Origin: Gemmatimonas sp.
GTDB taxonomy: Bacteria > Gemmatimonadota > Gemmatimonadetes > Gemmatimonadales > Gemmatimonadaceae
NCBI GenBank assembly: GCA_025361705.1
Contig: JANYJW010000029.1
Coordinates: 1-32,519 of the forward strand
Direction of reading: 5' to 3'
DNA length: 32,519 nt
The position numbers and the translations under genes were made by a program. Every line of letters begins with the position of its first letter. The stretch's first letter is position 1. The notes under the pieces are model-generated. The model worked only from the letters and a program-made list of their open reading frames with translations, was not told the DNA's origin and did not search any database. Below, piece after piece: positions 23,801 through 30,699 of this stretch.

Positions 23801-24843
23801 CCGCAGTTGATGACGTGCGCCATCGCCACCGCGGACTCCGCGGAACTCTTGGTGTGCGATGTCTTCGCCGCCGTTTCGGGAACCAACGGTTCGTCCGACG
23901 GGGCACGCTGGAACTCGGTGGCCGTGCCGCCGACGCCGCCCGAGAACGAGAGCACCGGATCGACCGGGCCAAAGGGACTGAACTCGGTGGCCGTGCCGCC
24001 CACGCCGCCGTCCGAGCGCATGCGCGCATACAGCGTCCGCGGCAGCACCAGGCTGGCGAGCGACCGCATCCAGCCCGGCAGCTTGCTGTCGATGCTGGCG
24101 ACGCCGGGCGCGCATGTCAGGAAGCTGCCGTCGGCAGGCGGCGTGACTTCAAAGCCGGCCGTGGCTTGATGGCCAAGGCGCAGACGGCTGCGAATCGAGT
24201 CAGGAATGCCCGCCGCCGGGCAGACGGCCACCGTCACCGGAACGGTCAGCGAGTTGGTCACGCCCGACACCTGCGTCACCACGATGTAGCCGGGGTACTT
24301 GTCGAGCTTCGTGATCAGCGGCGACGGCGCGTTGGGGTCGAGCTGCGTGACCGTGATCAGCGTCGGCTGCGAGACGGGGTTGGCCGGGAGCAGAATACCG
24401 GCCTGTCCGGTGCTGCTGACAATCGTCTGCGGCTGGTCGCTCGGAAAGACGAGGAAGGCGTCGGTCGAGAGGCCGACATAGCAGTTGATGCCGTCAATCA
24501 GGGTCTGCGCCTGCGCCCGGTTGGCGAACGTCGCGGCGTGCTGCTGGATGTAGCCGATGAGCCACTTCGCCTTCTTCTGCGCATCCGCCAGGTGGTGCTC
24601 GGCTACGTACTCGCCAATGTCATTGATGTTGTCGAGCGCGTCGTGCAGGAACTCGTTGCGCGAACCAAAGACCGTGGTCGCCAGCGTCTTCAGCTGGGGG
24701 ATCGTCGTGCAGGTGCCGGCCGCACCCTTGACCCCCCGGGCCAGCGGCCGGGCGACTTCTGTCGGCGCTGGCCGGTCGGTGCACGACACGACGACAGCGG
24801 AGACAACCAGTAATGCGGCGAACGACAGGCGCGCACGGGACAT
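20881..24843 (-). CDS. Large lipoprotein with MBG/Ig-like tandem repeats
   Basis: The 1320-aa product has a lipobox, VVVSC, so Cys21 is probably lipidated. Residues about 45-155 form a helical, globular N-domain (FLHDALDNINDIGEYVAEHH). Next are Ig-like strands (160-240), a Ser/Pro-rich part with the repeat GGVGGTATEF twice, and another Ig-like block with Cys pairs (about 350-455). From about residue 462 to 1190 run tandem units of two kinds: an MBG-type unit (GGL..YDGT.KS...TYNGS...P..AGSY.V.A.L..P.Y..G.LVI) and a Cys-containing unit (GPG...YGDA.V...GGSGTGAVTF...TAC....G..TITSGTGTCAVTA...D.NY). A C-terminal beta domain ends in WIYLKP. It should be a surface stalk for adhesion or recognition. 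AAGGA lies 8 nt before the ATG. The receptor kinase gene lies 148 bp upstream on the same strand. Confidence 0.9.
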   Translation of the reverse strand: MSRARLSFAALLVVSAVVVSCTDRPAPTEVARPLARGVKGAAGTCTTIPQLKTLATTVFGSRNEFLHDALDNINDIGEYVAEHHLADAQKKAKWLIGYIQQHAATFANRAQAQTLIDGINCYVGLSTDAFLVFPSDQPQTIVSSTGQAGILLPANPVSQPTLITVTQLDPNAPSPLITKLDKYPGYIVVTQVSGVTNSLTVPVTVAVCPAAGIPDSIRSRLRLGHQATAGFEVTPPADGSFLTCAPGVASIDSKLPGWMRSLASLVLPRTLYARMRSDGGVGGTATEFSPFGPVDPVLSFSGGVGGTATEFQRAPSDEPLVPETAAKTSHTKSSAESAVAMAHVINCGEAAVGSAVVPECRPRVTLKTFNGTILQNVPVTWAIGQGGGQTAMDSSVSRACGAFGSTASTTTNVNGKAGACWTIGAIAGTNTLIATPHAGGDVPAGVTFVPPADTFTVIGLKNQASLSLGGLSQGYDGTAKSVTVSTTPTGLMTVNVTYNGSATAPTDGGSYSVVATLTNPSYEGTMTGTLVIARAAQSAVTVTGPGAAMYGDAAVQLAATGGSGTGAVTFAATGSTACSVSTSGLLTITSGTGTCAVTATNAGDVNYSPVTSAAFSVTVSKAPQAALVVTGAGTIAFGGSTVALATTGGGGTGAVTFSAGSSTACAVTADGTVTATHGTGTCDMTATKSADDNYLTVTSAAFTLAVTKAAATITLGGLAQTFNGTPRSATATTAPVGLTDVAITYNGAPTPPTAAGSYAVVAHLTNADYVSIDATGTLVIAKGSQSALSVTGPGTATFGDAPLQLNSSGGSGIGAVTFAAAGSTACTISSAGVLTVTSGTGTCAVTATKADDGNFSAVSSPTFAIAINKASTTIVLGNLSAMYDGAPKSATASTTPALAGITMTYDGSATLPSNAGSYAVAATLADPNYAAAVASGTLVIGKANQSALTLTAPPTATYGSGTVPVTATGGAGTGSVTFDASLTPAACTVNAASGQVTILSGAGACVVSAARAGDGNYNAGPSATVSIALNKAAQFISFPAPGAKTYGDAAFAVSATSSAALPVTLTVGAGSACAVAGNIVTLSGAGSCTLTAAQGGDASYYAAAAPVTQMISIAKRTATATAGSGAMPVGGTTPTLPCTVSGLLAGDAGTVTCTTVVPGALVSGANVTTASITPVNPANYAMLAVNGTLTVTGYGQQGCFASPINNSVTPPPTSAGVAKGTRIVVSCRLVDANGRAVGTAKGNLLVQDRGTNGLTAPGATAFSGTNVFTVHDDGDNSADDGIYTYSLSTSTGSFIKGHYYLVTATWNDGSTTKGWIYLKP
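21262..23460 (-). repeat. Protein-coding tandem repeat array (A = MBG-type, B = Cys-containing unit)
   Basis: By eye, the translated order from the N-terminal end is A-B-B-A-B-A-B-B followed by a divergent A-like unit. Units are about 70-90 residues each. B units carry a Cys pair (TAC...GTC), which could form a disulfide inside each domain. Units differ enough at DNA level that recent slippage is unlikely; whole-unit duplication in A-B blocks fits better. Confidence 0.75.
23911..24009. repeat. Two 30-bp direct repeats (one mismatch), 69 bp apart, inside the repeat lipoprotein gene
   Basis: Copies at 23911-23940 and 23980-24009 differ at one base. They encode GGVGGTATEF twice, in frame (69 bp = 23 residues). 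The first copy read in the protein is followed by SPFGPVDP, the second by QRAPSDEP. The segment lies in a flexible Gly/Pro/Ser-rich linker outside the Ig-like domains. Confidence 0.8.
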
Positions 24844-24991
24844 GCAACTCGTCCTTGTGGGTGGGGGCGCAAAAGCTGGGGGGCCGTGACGGAACGTCCG
24901 CGACGTAGGCTTTTACACCCGTCTAACGTGAGCCTTTCCTGTACAAATTGCAAGGCTTCACCCTACCAAACGGTGCGCTGGAGGCGAATCC

Positions 24992-27742
24992 CTACGGCTG
25001 GGAGCCTACGACCTGCCGCCATCTTGGGTCGTTCTCGAGGCTCTTGAACCACCAGCCGCCGTCATTCCGCAGCCCCTCGGCCTTCCCGGGGTTCGCCGCC
25101 AGATAGTCCTTCAACAGGCGGACGGCGTCGGCGTTGTCGCCCAGGATGGCGTAGACGCGCGCTCCATAGAAAGCCGGCTCACGCGTCTTGCCGGTCTCGG
25201 CGTTCCCCTCCGATCGCTTGGCAACGCGCCGAGCGCTGTCCGCCAGCGCCGGCTGCTTGCTGCTGGCCCGGGCGATCACCGCCGCCACGAGCTGCTCATT
25301 CACCAGGTGTTCGGCCGGCCTGGCTCCCGGCGGGAACATGGCCAGCGTCGAGTCAGCCAGTTTCCAAGCCTCGGCAACGTTCGGCTCGGCGTTCTTGGTG
25401 GTCAGCATGTAGAGCTGGCACCTCACCGCGCGCGGGTCACGCGGAAACCGCTTGCGCGCCTGATCACACCACTGCTGCGCCCGGTCGAACTGCCCCAGAT
25501 CATAGGAGGCGTTGAAAAGCCGAGCCAAGATCACGTTGGCGTTCGACAGGAATTCGTCAGCGTTGAGTGCATTCTGCGCGGCGAGGTATACGTCCGTCGC
25601 GCTGAGCGACGGCACCTGATAATACAGGTGCGACAGCGTGGCGAAGGCGCCAGCCTGCCGGCTGTTGAGCGTGGTGGCCTTTTCGAGGTCGGCCCGCGAG
25701 GTCTCCAGCGCCTGCTTGCGGCGCGCCTCGTCAGTTTCGAGCGCCTTCACGATGGCCGGGTAGTAGCGGAGGTTGCCGCGCACCTCGTACGCATCGGCGT
25801 CATTGGCGTCGATGGAAATGGCGAGGTCGGCGTGCACCATGCCCGAGTCGGCCCACTTCCGGATGAGCGTGGCGTCGTCGCCGGCCAGCCGCGAGCGCCG
25901 GTAGTCGGTCCATGCCTGCCGCGTGGCCGGCTCAGACCACTTGGGATCGATCTTCAGCGCCTCGCCAAAGAGCGAATCGGCGGCGGCAAAGTCCCGGTCA
26001 CGGGCCGCCACGTCGCCGGCGGCGTGATGCGCCTCGCCGGCCTTCTGCGCCTGCGCGCCACGCTGCAGCAGCAACCACGCCGCGGAGTTGCCGCTCCCCG
26101 CGCGCTGTTCCTTCACCTGAATCTCCGACCCCAGCTGCTGCCGGATGAGGTCCGAGGCATACACCGTGAGGGTGTCGCGTACCGCGAGCAGGTTCTTTGC
26201 CGGTGCACTGAATGCCGCGCGTTTGATGGACGCGCCACTGGCATCAATCAGGTTCAGGCTCACTGTGACGTTGTCGCCCCTGGGCTCCACTTCGCCGTGC
26301 ACCAGGTAGGCCACCCGCAGCGCCCGCGCAACACTGTCATCGGGCAGCGCGGTGCCGCGGAACTTCTCGACGCCGTTCTGCGAGATGACCGTGAGGCTCG
26401 ATGCCGTGCCGAGGACGTGAATGAGCCCTTCGGTGAGACCATCGGCGAGCGGGCCGAGGCTCGAGTCTTTGCTGACATCGCTGAAGTAGAGCACCGCAAG
26501 GCGCCGCGCGTCGGGACTTGCCGCGCCGCCCGCGTGACGGTCGAACGGGCCGAAGCGCCACGCACCGAGCGCGGCGACAACGACGAGCAGCGCAGCGACG
26601 AGCACGCGCGGTCGTTTCCACAGCGGCGGCGTTGCATCCGCCTCGGCGAAGAGCGACGCGCTGTTGCGTCGCACGCCGCCCGAGGGCGTGCCCGATGGCA
26701 CGCGCCGCACCGCCGTGGCGCCGCGCATCACCCGCATCGACGCCGTGGCGCCCAGCACCAGGCCCAGCGCCTCCGCGAAGGCCGTCGCCGTCTGTGGGCG
26801 GTCGGCAGGCATCTTGCCCAGCACGGCGAAGAGGGCGTCCTCGATCTCCTCAGGCACGGCGCTGCGCACGATGCGAATGCTCGGCACCGTTTCCATCGCG
26901 TGGCGCGCCATGATCTGCGCCGCGTTCTTGCCGGCAAAGGGCGGCTCGCCGGCCAGCATCTCGTACAGCACGCAGCCCAGGCTGTAGAGGTCGGCGGTGG
27001 GGCCCACGCTTTCGCCGAGCGACTGTTCGGGCGCCATGTACACGGGCGTGCCCACCGACATGCCTGTCTGCGTGAGCTTCTGCGCCCCGGCTTCACTGAC
27101 GGCGCGCGCAATGCCGAAGTCAGCGACGAGCGCGTGATTGCCCTGCAGCAGGATGTTCTCGGGCTTGATGTCGCGGTGCACGATGCCCAGGGTGTGCGCG
27201 TGCCCCAGCGCGCCGGCCACCTCGAGCGTGATGCCGATCGCATCGTCGATGGGAAGCATGCCCTCGCGGTCGATGCGGTCGCGCAGCGACTCCCCCTTCA
27301 CGAAGGGCATGACATAGTACATCAGGCCGTTGGCGATGCCCGAGTCGTAGAGCCCCAGGATGTGCGGATGCTGCAGCTTGGCGGCGAGGCGGATCTCGCG
27401 CTCGAACCGGTCGGCACCAATGGACGCCGACAGTTCTGGCAGCAGCACCTTGATGGCGACGTCGCGATCGTGCTTGAGGTCCTTGGCCAGGTAGACCGTG
27501 GCCATGCCGCCGCGACCCAGCTCGCGTTCGACGTCATAGCGGTCGCCAATGGAACTGCGCAGCCGCGCGAGAGTGTCGTCCGAGGAATCGCTCGGCGTGG
27601 CGTGCCCGGAGGTCGGTGTCGCGCGCAACACGGCGGCCACCGCCGACAACTCTTGCGTCAGCGAGAGACCACAGTGATTGCAGAACCTCGAACCCTCGGC
27701 GAGTGCAGCGCCGCAGTTCGTGCAGGTCGTCGGGAGGCTCAT
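24992..27742 (-). CDS. Transmembrane Ser/Thr protein kinase with zinc ribbon, TolB-like and TPR regions
   Basis: This 916-aa, Hanks-type kinase begins with a zinc ribbon (Cys7, Cys10, Cys21, Cys24). The kinase domain spans about residues 69-330: GRGGMATVY loop at 76-84, Lys98, HRDIKPEN with catalytic Asp191, DFG Asp208, and MAPEQ. One membrane helix follows at about 380-396. Outside the membrane are a TolB-N/FlgO-like domain (about 413-560: VLYFSDVSKDSSLGPLADGL) and TPR-like helices to the C-terminus. This domain order is a common Gemmatimonadota/Acidobacteria type. I chose the ATG at 27742, which precedes the ribbon; the ribosome site is weak, and frames open to 27841. It lies upstream of the repeat lipoprotein on the same strand with 148 bp between, so it may sense or control envelope components. 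Targets are unknown. Confidence 0.93.
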   Translation of the reverse strand: MSLPTTCTNCGAALAEGSRFCNHCGLSLTQELSAVAAVLRATPTSGHATPSDSSDDTLARLRSSIGDRYDVERELGRGGMATVYLAKDLKHDRDVAIKVLLPELSASIGADRFEREIRLAAKLQHPHILGLYDSGIANGLMYYVMPFVKGESLRDRIDREGMLPIDDAIGITLEVAGALGHAHTLGIVHRDIKPENILLQGNHALVADFGIARAVSEAGAQKLTQTGMSVGTPVYMAPEQSLGESVGPTADLYSLGCVLYEMLAGEPPFAGKNAAQIMARHAMETVPSIRIVRSAVPEEIEDALFAVLGKMPADRPQTATAFAEALGLVLGATASMRVMRGATAVRRVPSGTPSGGVRRNSASLFAEADATPPLWKRPRVLVAALLVVVAALGAWRFGPFDRHAGGAASPDARRLAVLYFSDVSKDSSLGPLADGLTEGLIHVLGTASSLTVISQNGVEKFRGTALPDDSVARALRVAYLVHGEVEPRGDNVTVSLNLIDASGASIKRAAFSAPAKNLLAVRDTLTVYASDLIRQQLGSEIQVKEQRAGSGNSAAWLLLQRGAQAQKAGEAHHAAGDVAARDRDFAAADSLFGEALKIDPKWSEPATRQAWTDYRRSRLAGDDATLIRKWADSGMVHADLAISIDANDADAYEVRGNLRYYPAIVKALETDEARRKQALETSRADLEKATTLNSRQAGAFATLSHLYYQVPSLSATDVYLAAQNALNADEFLSNANVILARLFNASYDLGQFDRAQQWCDQARKRFPRDPRAVRCQLYMLTTKNAEPNVAEAWKLADSTLAMFPPGARPAEHLVNEQLVAAVIARASSKQPALADSARRVAKRSEGNAETGKTREPAFYGARVYAILGDNADAVRLLKDYLAANPGKAEGLRNDGGWWFKSLENDPRWRQVVGSQP

Positions 27743-27835
27743 GAACTCGGGGGGGAAGTTGGCGAAACTTGCGTCCGGCGAACGGGAAGCGTCAAGCATC
27801 GCGCTCGGCATCGCGCTCGGCGCGGTGCGGGTTCC

Positions 27836-27858
27836 CACCACAGACGCGGCCTGTGGTG
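27836..27858. promoter_or_regulatory. 8-bp inverted repeat between divergent kinase and peroxidase genes (candidate operator)
   Basis: CACCACAG at 27836-27843 and CTGTGGTG at 27851-27858 are exact reverse complements with a 7-bp spacer, a size normal for a dimeric regulator. It sits in the 275-bp divergent region, about 95 bp before the kinase start and 160 bp before the peroxidase start. If the kinase really starts at 27841, one arm would lie in its coding region. A hairpin in RNA is another reading. Confidence 0.35.
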
Positions 27859-28017
27859 TGCATGGAAAGATGGGGCCTCACGCACCACTGCCTGACAGAC
27901 GGCGGATCATCGACGTTGCACCATTCGGCAGTCCGTGCAGTGCGGCCTGCGTCGGCCGCACGACGTGTCCCCGCCGGACGCGTCGAGGCCCGCGAACCCT
28001 GAGCTCAGAGGCTCTCC

Positions 28018-29052
28018 ATGAGATTCCAGCGCTCGTTTGTTGCCAGCGTCGTCATCGCAGCCGCTCTCACTGCCACCGGATGCGGGAAGAAGCCGGCGGA
28101 TGCCACGGCCAGCGGCTCCACCACGTTCACGCCGGCGGAACTCGCCGTGTTCTCGCCGTTGCCTGCGCAGATGGAGGCGAAGGGCGTGTCGCTGACCGAC
28201 GCGAAGGTCGCGCTCGGGCGTGCGCTCTACTACGAGAATGTGCTGTCGCAGAGCCACGACATGTCGTGCAACAGCTGCCATCCGCTGAATGCGTGGGGCG
28301 CCGATGGTCGCAAGGTGTCGTTGGGTCACGACGGCAAGCCCGGCGGGCGCAACGCGCCGACGGTGTACCACGCGGCGGGGCACGTGGCACAGTTCTGGGA
28401 TGGGCGCGCGCCGGATGTTGAAGCGCAGGCCAAGGGACCGATCCTGAATCCGGTGGAAATGGGGATGCCCGACACGGTCGCGGTGCTTGCGCACCTGCGC
28501 GGCAATGCCGCCTATGTCGCGTCGTTCCGTGCGGCGTTCCCGGGCGACAAGCAGCCCGTGACGTACGACAACGTCGGCAACGCGATTGGCGCCTTCGAGC
28601 GTCGCCTGCTCACGCCGGCACGCTGGGACAAGTTCCTCGCGGGCGACAGCGCCGCGTTGACGGTGGCCGAGCGGGCGGGTCTGCGCACGTTCGTGAACAC
28701 CGGTTGCCAGTCGTGCCACCTGGGGGCGTACATGGGCGGCGACCGGTTCATGAAGGCCGGCCAGGCAATCGCCTGGTTCTCGCAGGCTGACAGCGGGCGC
28801 TTTGCGGTGACCAAGGACGCCAATGACCTCTTCTTCTTCAAGGTGCAGTCGCTGCGCAACGTCGAGAAGACCGGGCCGTACTTCCACGACGGGTCGGTGG
28901 CCAGCCTCAACGACGCGGTGCGGCTGATGGCGCATCACCAGCTGGGCAAGGAGCTCGCCCCCGATCAGGTGCAGTCCATCGTGACGTTCCTCGGCGCACT
29001 GACCGGGGACCTGCCGTTGCAGTACATCGGCTTTCCGCAGAAACCTCAGTAA
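28018..29052 (+). CDS. Di-heme cytochrome c peroxidase / MauG family lipoprotein
   Basis: The 344-aa product has a lipobox (TATGC, Cys22), so it is lipid-anchored in the periplasm. Two heme-c sites are present: CNSCH at residues 84-88 and CQSCH at 230-234, each in one half of the protein. Family motifs include [55 protein letters not shown], and [23 protein letters not shown]. Bacterial cytochrome c peroxidases reduce hydrogen peroxide with electrons from small c-type cytochromes; MauG relatives oxidise proteins instead. Length and spacing fit the peroxidase group. AGAGG lies 7 nt before the ATG. A strong hairpin follows the stop. The gene is divergent from the kinase gene; no electron donor gene adjoins it. 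Confidence 0.93.
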   Translation: MRFQRSFVASVVIAAALTATGCGKKPADATASGSTTFTPAELAVFSPLPAQMEAKGVSLTDAKVALGRALYYENVLSQSHDMSCNSCHPLNAWGADGRKVSLGHDGKPGGRNAPTVYHAAGHVAQFWDGRAPDVEAQAKGPILNPVEMGMPDTVAVLAHLRGNAAYVASFRAAFPGDKQPVTYDNVGNAIGAFERRLLTPARWDKFLAGDSAALTVAERAGLRTFVNTGCQSCHLGAYMGGDRFMKAGQAIAWFSQADSGRFAVTKDANDLFFFKVQSLRNVEKTGPYFHDGSVASLNDAVRLMAHHQLGKELAPDQVQSIVTFLGALTGDLPLQYIGFPQKPQ

Positions 29053-29065
29053 CTCATCAGTGCAC

Positions 29066-29103
29066 CACGGGAGGGCGGCGGTGTGAACCGTCGCCCTCCC
29101 GTG
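29066..29103 (+). terminator. Strong hairpin after the cytochrome c peroxidase gene
   Basis: ACGGGAGGGCGGCGG pairs with CCGTCGCCCTCCCGT around a 6-nt loop (TGTGAA), with a single G-T/wobble position. It starts 14 nt after the stop codon. No T-run follows, as for the other hairpins in this window. Confidence 0.75.
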
Positions 29104-29160
29104 CGCGTCTGGTGTCTGACGATTCCGGCCGGCGTCTGGTGAAGCCGGCGCTGACTGCGC

Positions 29161-29166
29161 TAAGCT
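29161..29166 (+). promoter_or_regulatory. Possible -10 box giving a leaderless VIT-family transcript
   Basis: TAAGCT ends 6 nt before the ATG at 29173, the same TANNNT-N6-ATG layout as at 20322. The bases between (TGAGTC) hold no proper Shine-Dalgarno sequence. A -35 box is not evident, so this remains tentative. Confidence 0.3.
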
Positions 29167-29172
29167 TGAGTC

Positions 29173-29868
29173 ATGGTCCATAGTCACACGGAACGACACC
29201 GCACGGAACACATCGGCTGGCTGCGCGCCGCAGTGCTCGGCGCCAACGATGGCCTGATATCCACGAGCAGCCTCGTGGTTGGCGTGGCTGCCGCCCAGAC
29301 AGAACGCGGGCCGGTGCTGCTGGCCGCTACCGCAGGGCTGGTGGCTGGCGCGCTGGCGATGGCGGCGGGCGAGTACGTGTCGGTGAGTTCACAGTCCGAC
29401 ACGGAACTTGCCGACCTCGCGCGCGAACGCCACGAACTGGCGACGATGCCCGAGCACGAACTCGCAGAGCTCACGGGCATCTATGTCGAGCGCGGCCTCA
29501 CGCCCGATCTCGCGGCGCAGGTGGCCGTGCAGCTGACCGCCAAGGACGCGCTCGCCGCGCATGCGCGCGATGAACTGGGACTCCACGAACTCACCCGTGC
29601 CCGTCCCATCCAGGCGGCGCTCTCCTCGGCGGCCGCGTTCGCGCTCGGCGCTGCGCCGCCGCTGCTGCTGGTCCTCGTGCTTCCACACGCCATGCTGACG
29701 CCCGTGGTGATGGCCGTGTCGCTGGTGCTGCTGGTTGCCCTCGGTGCGGTGGCGGCGCGCCTTGGCGGCGCGCCCCTATGGCGCGGCGCGGTGCGCGTCG
29801 CGTTCTGGGGCGCAGTGGCGATGGCGGCGACGGCGCTGGTGGGACGGCTGTTCGGGACCGTGGTGTAG
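29173..29868 (+). CDS. VIT1/CCC1 family iron/manganese transporter
   Basis: The 231-aa inner-membrane protein has about five helices and the family's hallmark N-terminus, HIGWLRAAVLGANDGLISTSSLVVGVAAA, followed by LVAGALAMAAGEYVSVSSQSDTE. The acidic stretch after helix 2 (residues about 75-130) is the cytosolic metal-binding domain with Glu and Asp at helix-like spacing. Three more hydrophobic segments close the protein (AALSSAAAFALGAAPPLLLVL, MLTPVVMAVSLVLLVALGAV, AVRVAFWGAVAMAATALVG). Relatives move Fe2+ or Mn2+ out of the cytoplasm. Placement next to a peroxidase gene would fit defence against iron-driven oxidation. ATG at 29173 has little ribosome-site sequence. Confidence 0.93.
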   Translation: MVHSHTERHRTEHIGWLRAAVLGANDGLISTSSLVVGVAAAQTERGPVLLAATAGLVAGALAMAAGEYVSVSSQSDTELADLARERHELATMPEHELAELTGIYVERGLTPDLAAQVAVQLTAKDALAAHARDELGLHELTRARPIQAALSSAAAFALGAAPPLLLVLVLPHAMLTPVVMAVSLVLLVALGAVAARLGGAPLWRGAVRVAFWGAVAMAATALVGRLFGTVV

Positions 29869-29904
29869 GTCGTTCAATTCAGCAGCGGGACAGCGGAGGA
29901 GCGC

Positions 29905-30276
29905 GTGGCGAAGAGCCTCAAGATCACATGGCGTGCCGCGCCGGAGGCGCACAACTACCCGGCGGCGCTGTCGTACCTGTCGTTGCTCTACACTCTGCAA
30001 AAGGCGGGCGCCCTCGTGGCCAAGCTGAAGCGCGCGCGCCCGTCGGCCTTCAAGGCGAAAGACATCTTCCGGGCTTCGGGTCTGTCGCTGCTCGGCGTCA
30101 GCAACACGCACGTCGACAAGGACCGGCAGAAGCTCAGGAAAGGACTCAAGCTCTCGCCGCTGCTGCTGGTCAGAGATGCAACCAACGGGCGGGTCATCGT
30201 CGCCGATGGATACCATCGCCTCTGCGCGGTGTATGCACGCGATGAAGATGCCGTCATTCCGTGCCGGATCGTGTAG
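29905..30276 (+). CDS. Small ParB/sulfiredoxin-fold-like protein
   Basis: The 123-aa protein ends with LSPLLLVRDATNGRVIVADGYHRLCAVYARD, which resembles the ParB N-terminal/sulfiredoxin fold, where a DGxHR motif binds a nucleotide phosphate. Residues 1-75 are basic and helical (KAGALVAKLKRARPSAFKAKDIF). There is no DNA-binding helix-turn-helix or C-terminal ParB domain, so it is a stand-alone, conserved hypothetical-type protein. The start is GTG 29905, with GGAGGA 4-5 nt upstream. It stands 36 bp after the VIT gene and may share its transcript. A perfect 12-bp hairpin follows its stop by 13 bp. Confidence 0.82.
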   Translation: MAKSLKITWRAAPEAHNYPAALSYLSLLYTLQKAGALVAKLKRARPSAFKAKDIFRASGLSLLGVSNTHVDKDRQKLRKGLKLSPLLLVRDATNGRVIVADGYHRLCAVYARDEDAVIPCRIV

Positions 30277-30289
30277 CACACCTGCGCGA

Positions 30290-30317
30290 CGCGCCCCGGC
30301 TCGACAGCCGGGGCGCG
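30290..30317 (+). terminator. Perfect 12-bp hairpin with 4-nt loop after the ParB-like gene
   Basis: CGCGCCCCGGCT pairs fully with AGCCGGGGCGCG around CGAC. It begins 13 bp after the stop at 30276. No T-run follows. It ends the plus-strand run of genes before a gene-poor stretch. Confidence 0.8.
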
Positions 30318-30699
30318 CGGTGCATCAGCGGAGCGGTCGTGCCTAACACTACTTCGCCACTTTCTTCGCGGACGTCGATGAGCGTCGACACGTCGCCTCA
30401 CGCGGCCTCGACGACGTCAAGGTAGCGGTGCCGGAACGGGGGCTCGTAAATCAGCAGATGGAGCGTGGTTCGCTCCCTGCGAAAGAAGGACGAAGCTCAG
30501 TTCTCCACCACTCAGATCACACCCGGCGCGATAGGGCACTCAACTGACCGAGTCACCGAAGATCCTGGCGGTTCTGCTGCGCAGGCTTCGCTGCCTCTGA
30601 CATGAGAGCATGATGGCAAGCTCCCGGGCACCGCCTCCTCGATGTGTCCTGACGCCGTCGGCGCGCGAGGGCATTCGGGGTAGGCGGTTTCGAGGAGCC
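30318..30699. other. About 380 bp without a supported gene
   Basis: I find no frame here with start, ribosome site and protein-like composition. A minus-strand frame without a start (30398-30496) would read as RRERTTLHLLIYEPPFRHRY and so on to a TGA; it may be a gene remnant or chance. Short hairpins occur (GAGCG/CGCTC near 30461). The stretch is less GC-rich and less constrained than its neighbours, between a terminator and the end of a broken gene. Confidence 0.5.

Noticed and set aside
21256-24813. 1185-codon plus-strand frame opposite the repeat lipoprotein
   Set aside because: Arg/Gly/Ala-rich antisense shadow; the minus strand has a signal peptide, ribosome site and repeated domains.
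25307-27895. 862-codon plus-strand frame opposite the Ser/Thr kinase
   Set aside because: Antisense shadow; the kinase motifs on the minus strand are unmistakable.
30342-30349. GCCTAAC, resembling one end of an integron attC site
   Set aside because: No matching GTTRRRY within 150 bp on either side and no integrase; chance match.
30398-30496. Minus-strand fragment reading RRERTTLHLLIYEPPFRHRY and onwards to TGA
   Set aside because: No start codon or ribosome site and only about 32 codons; may be a remnant but cannot be supported as a gene.
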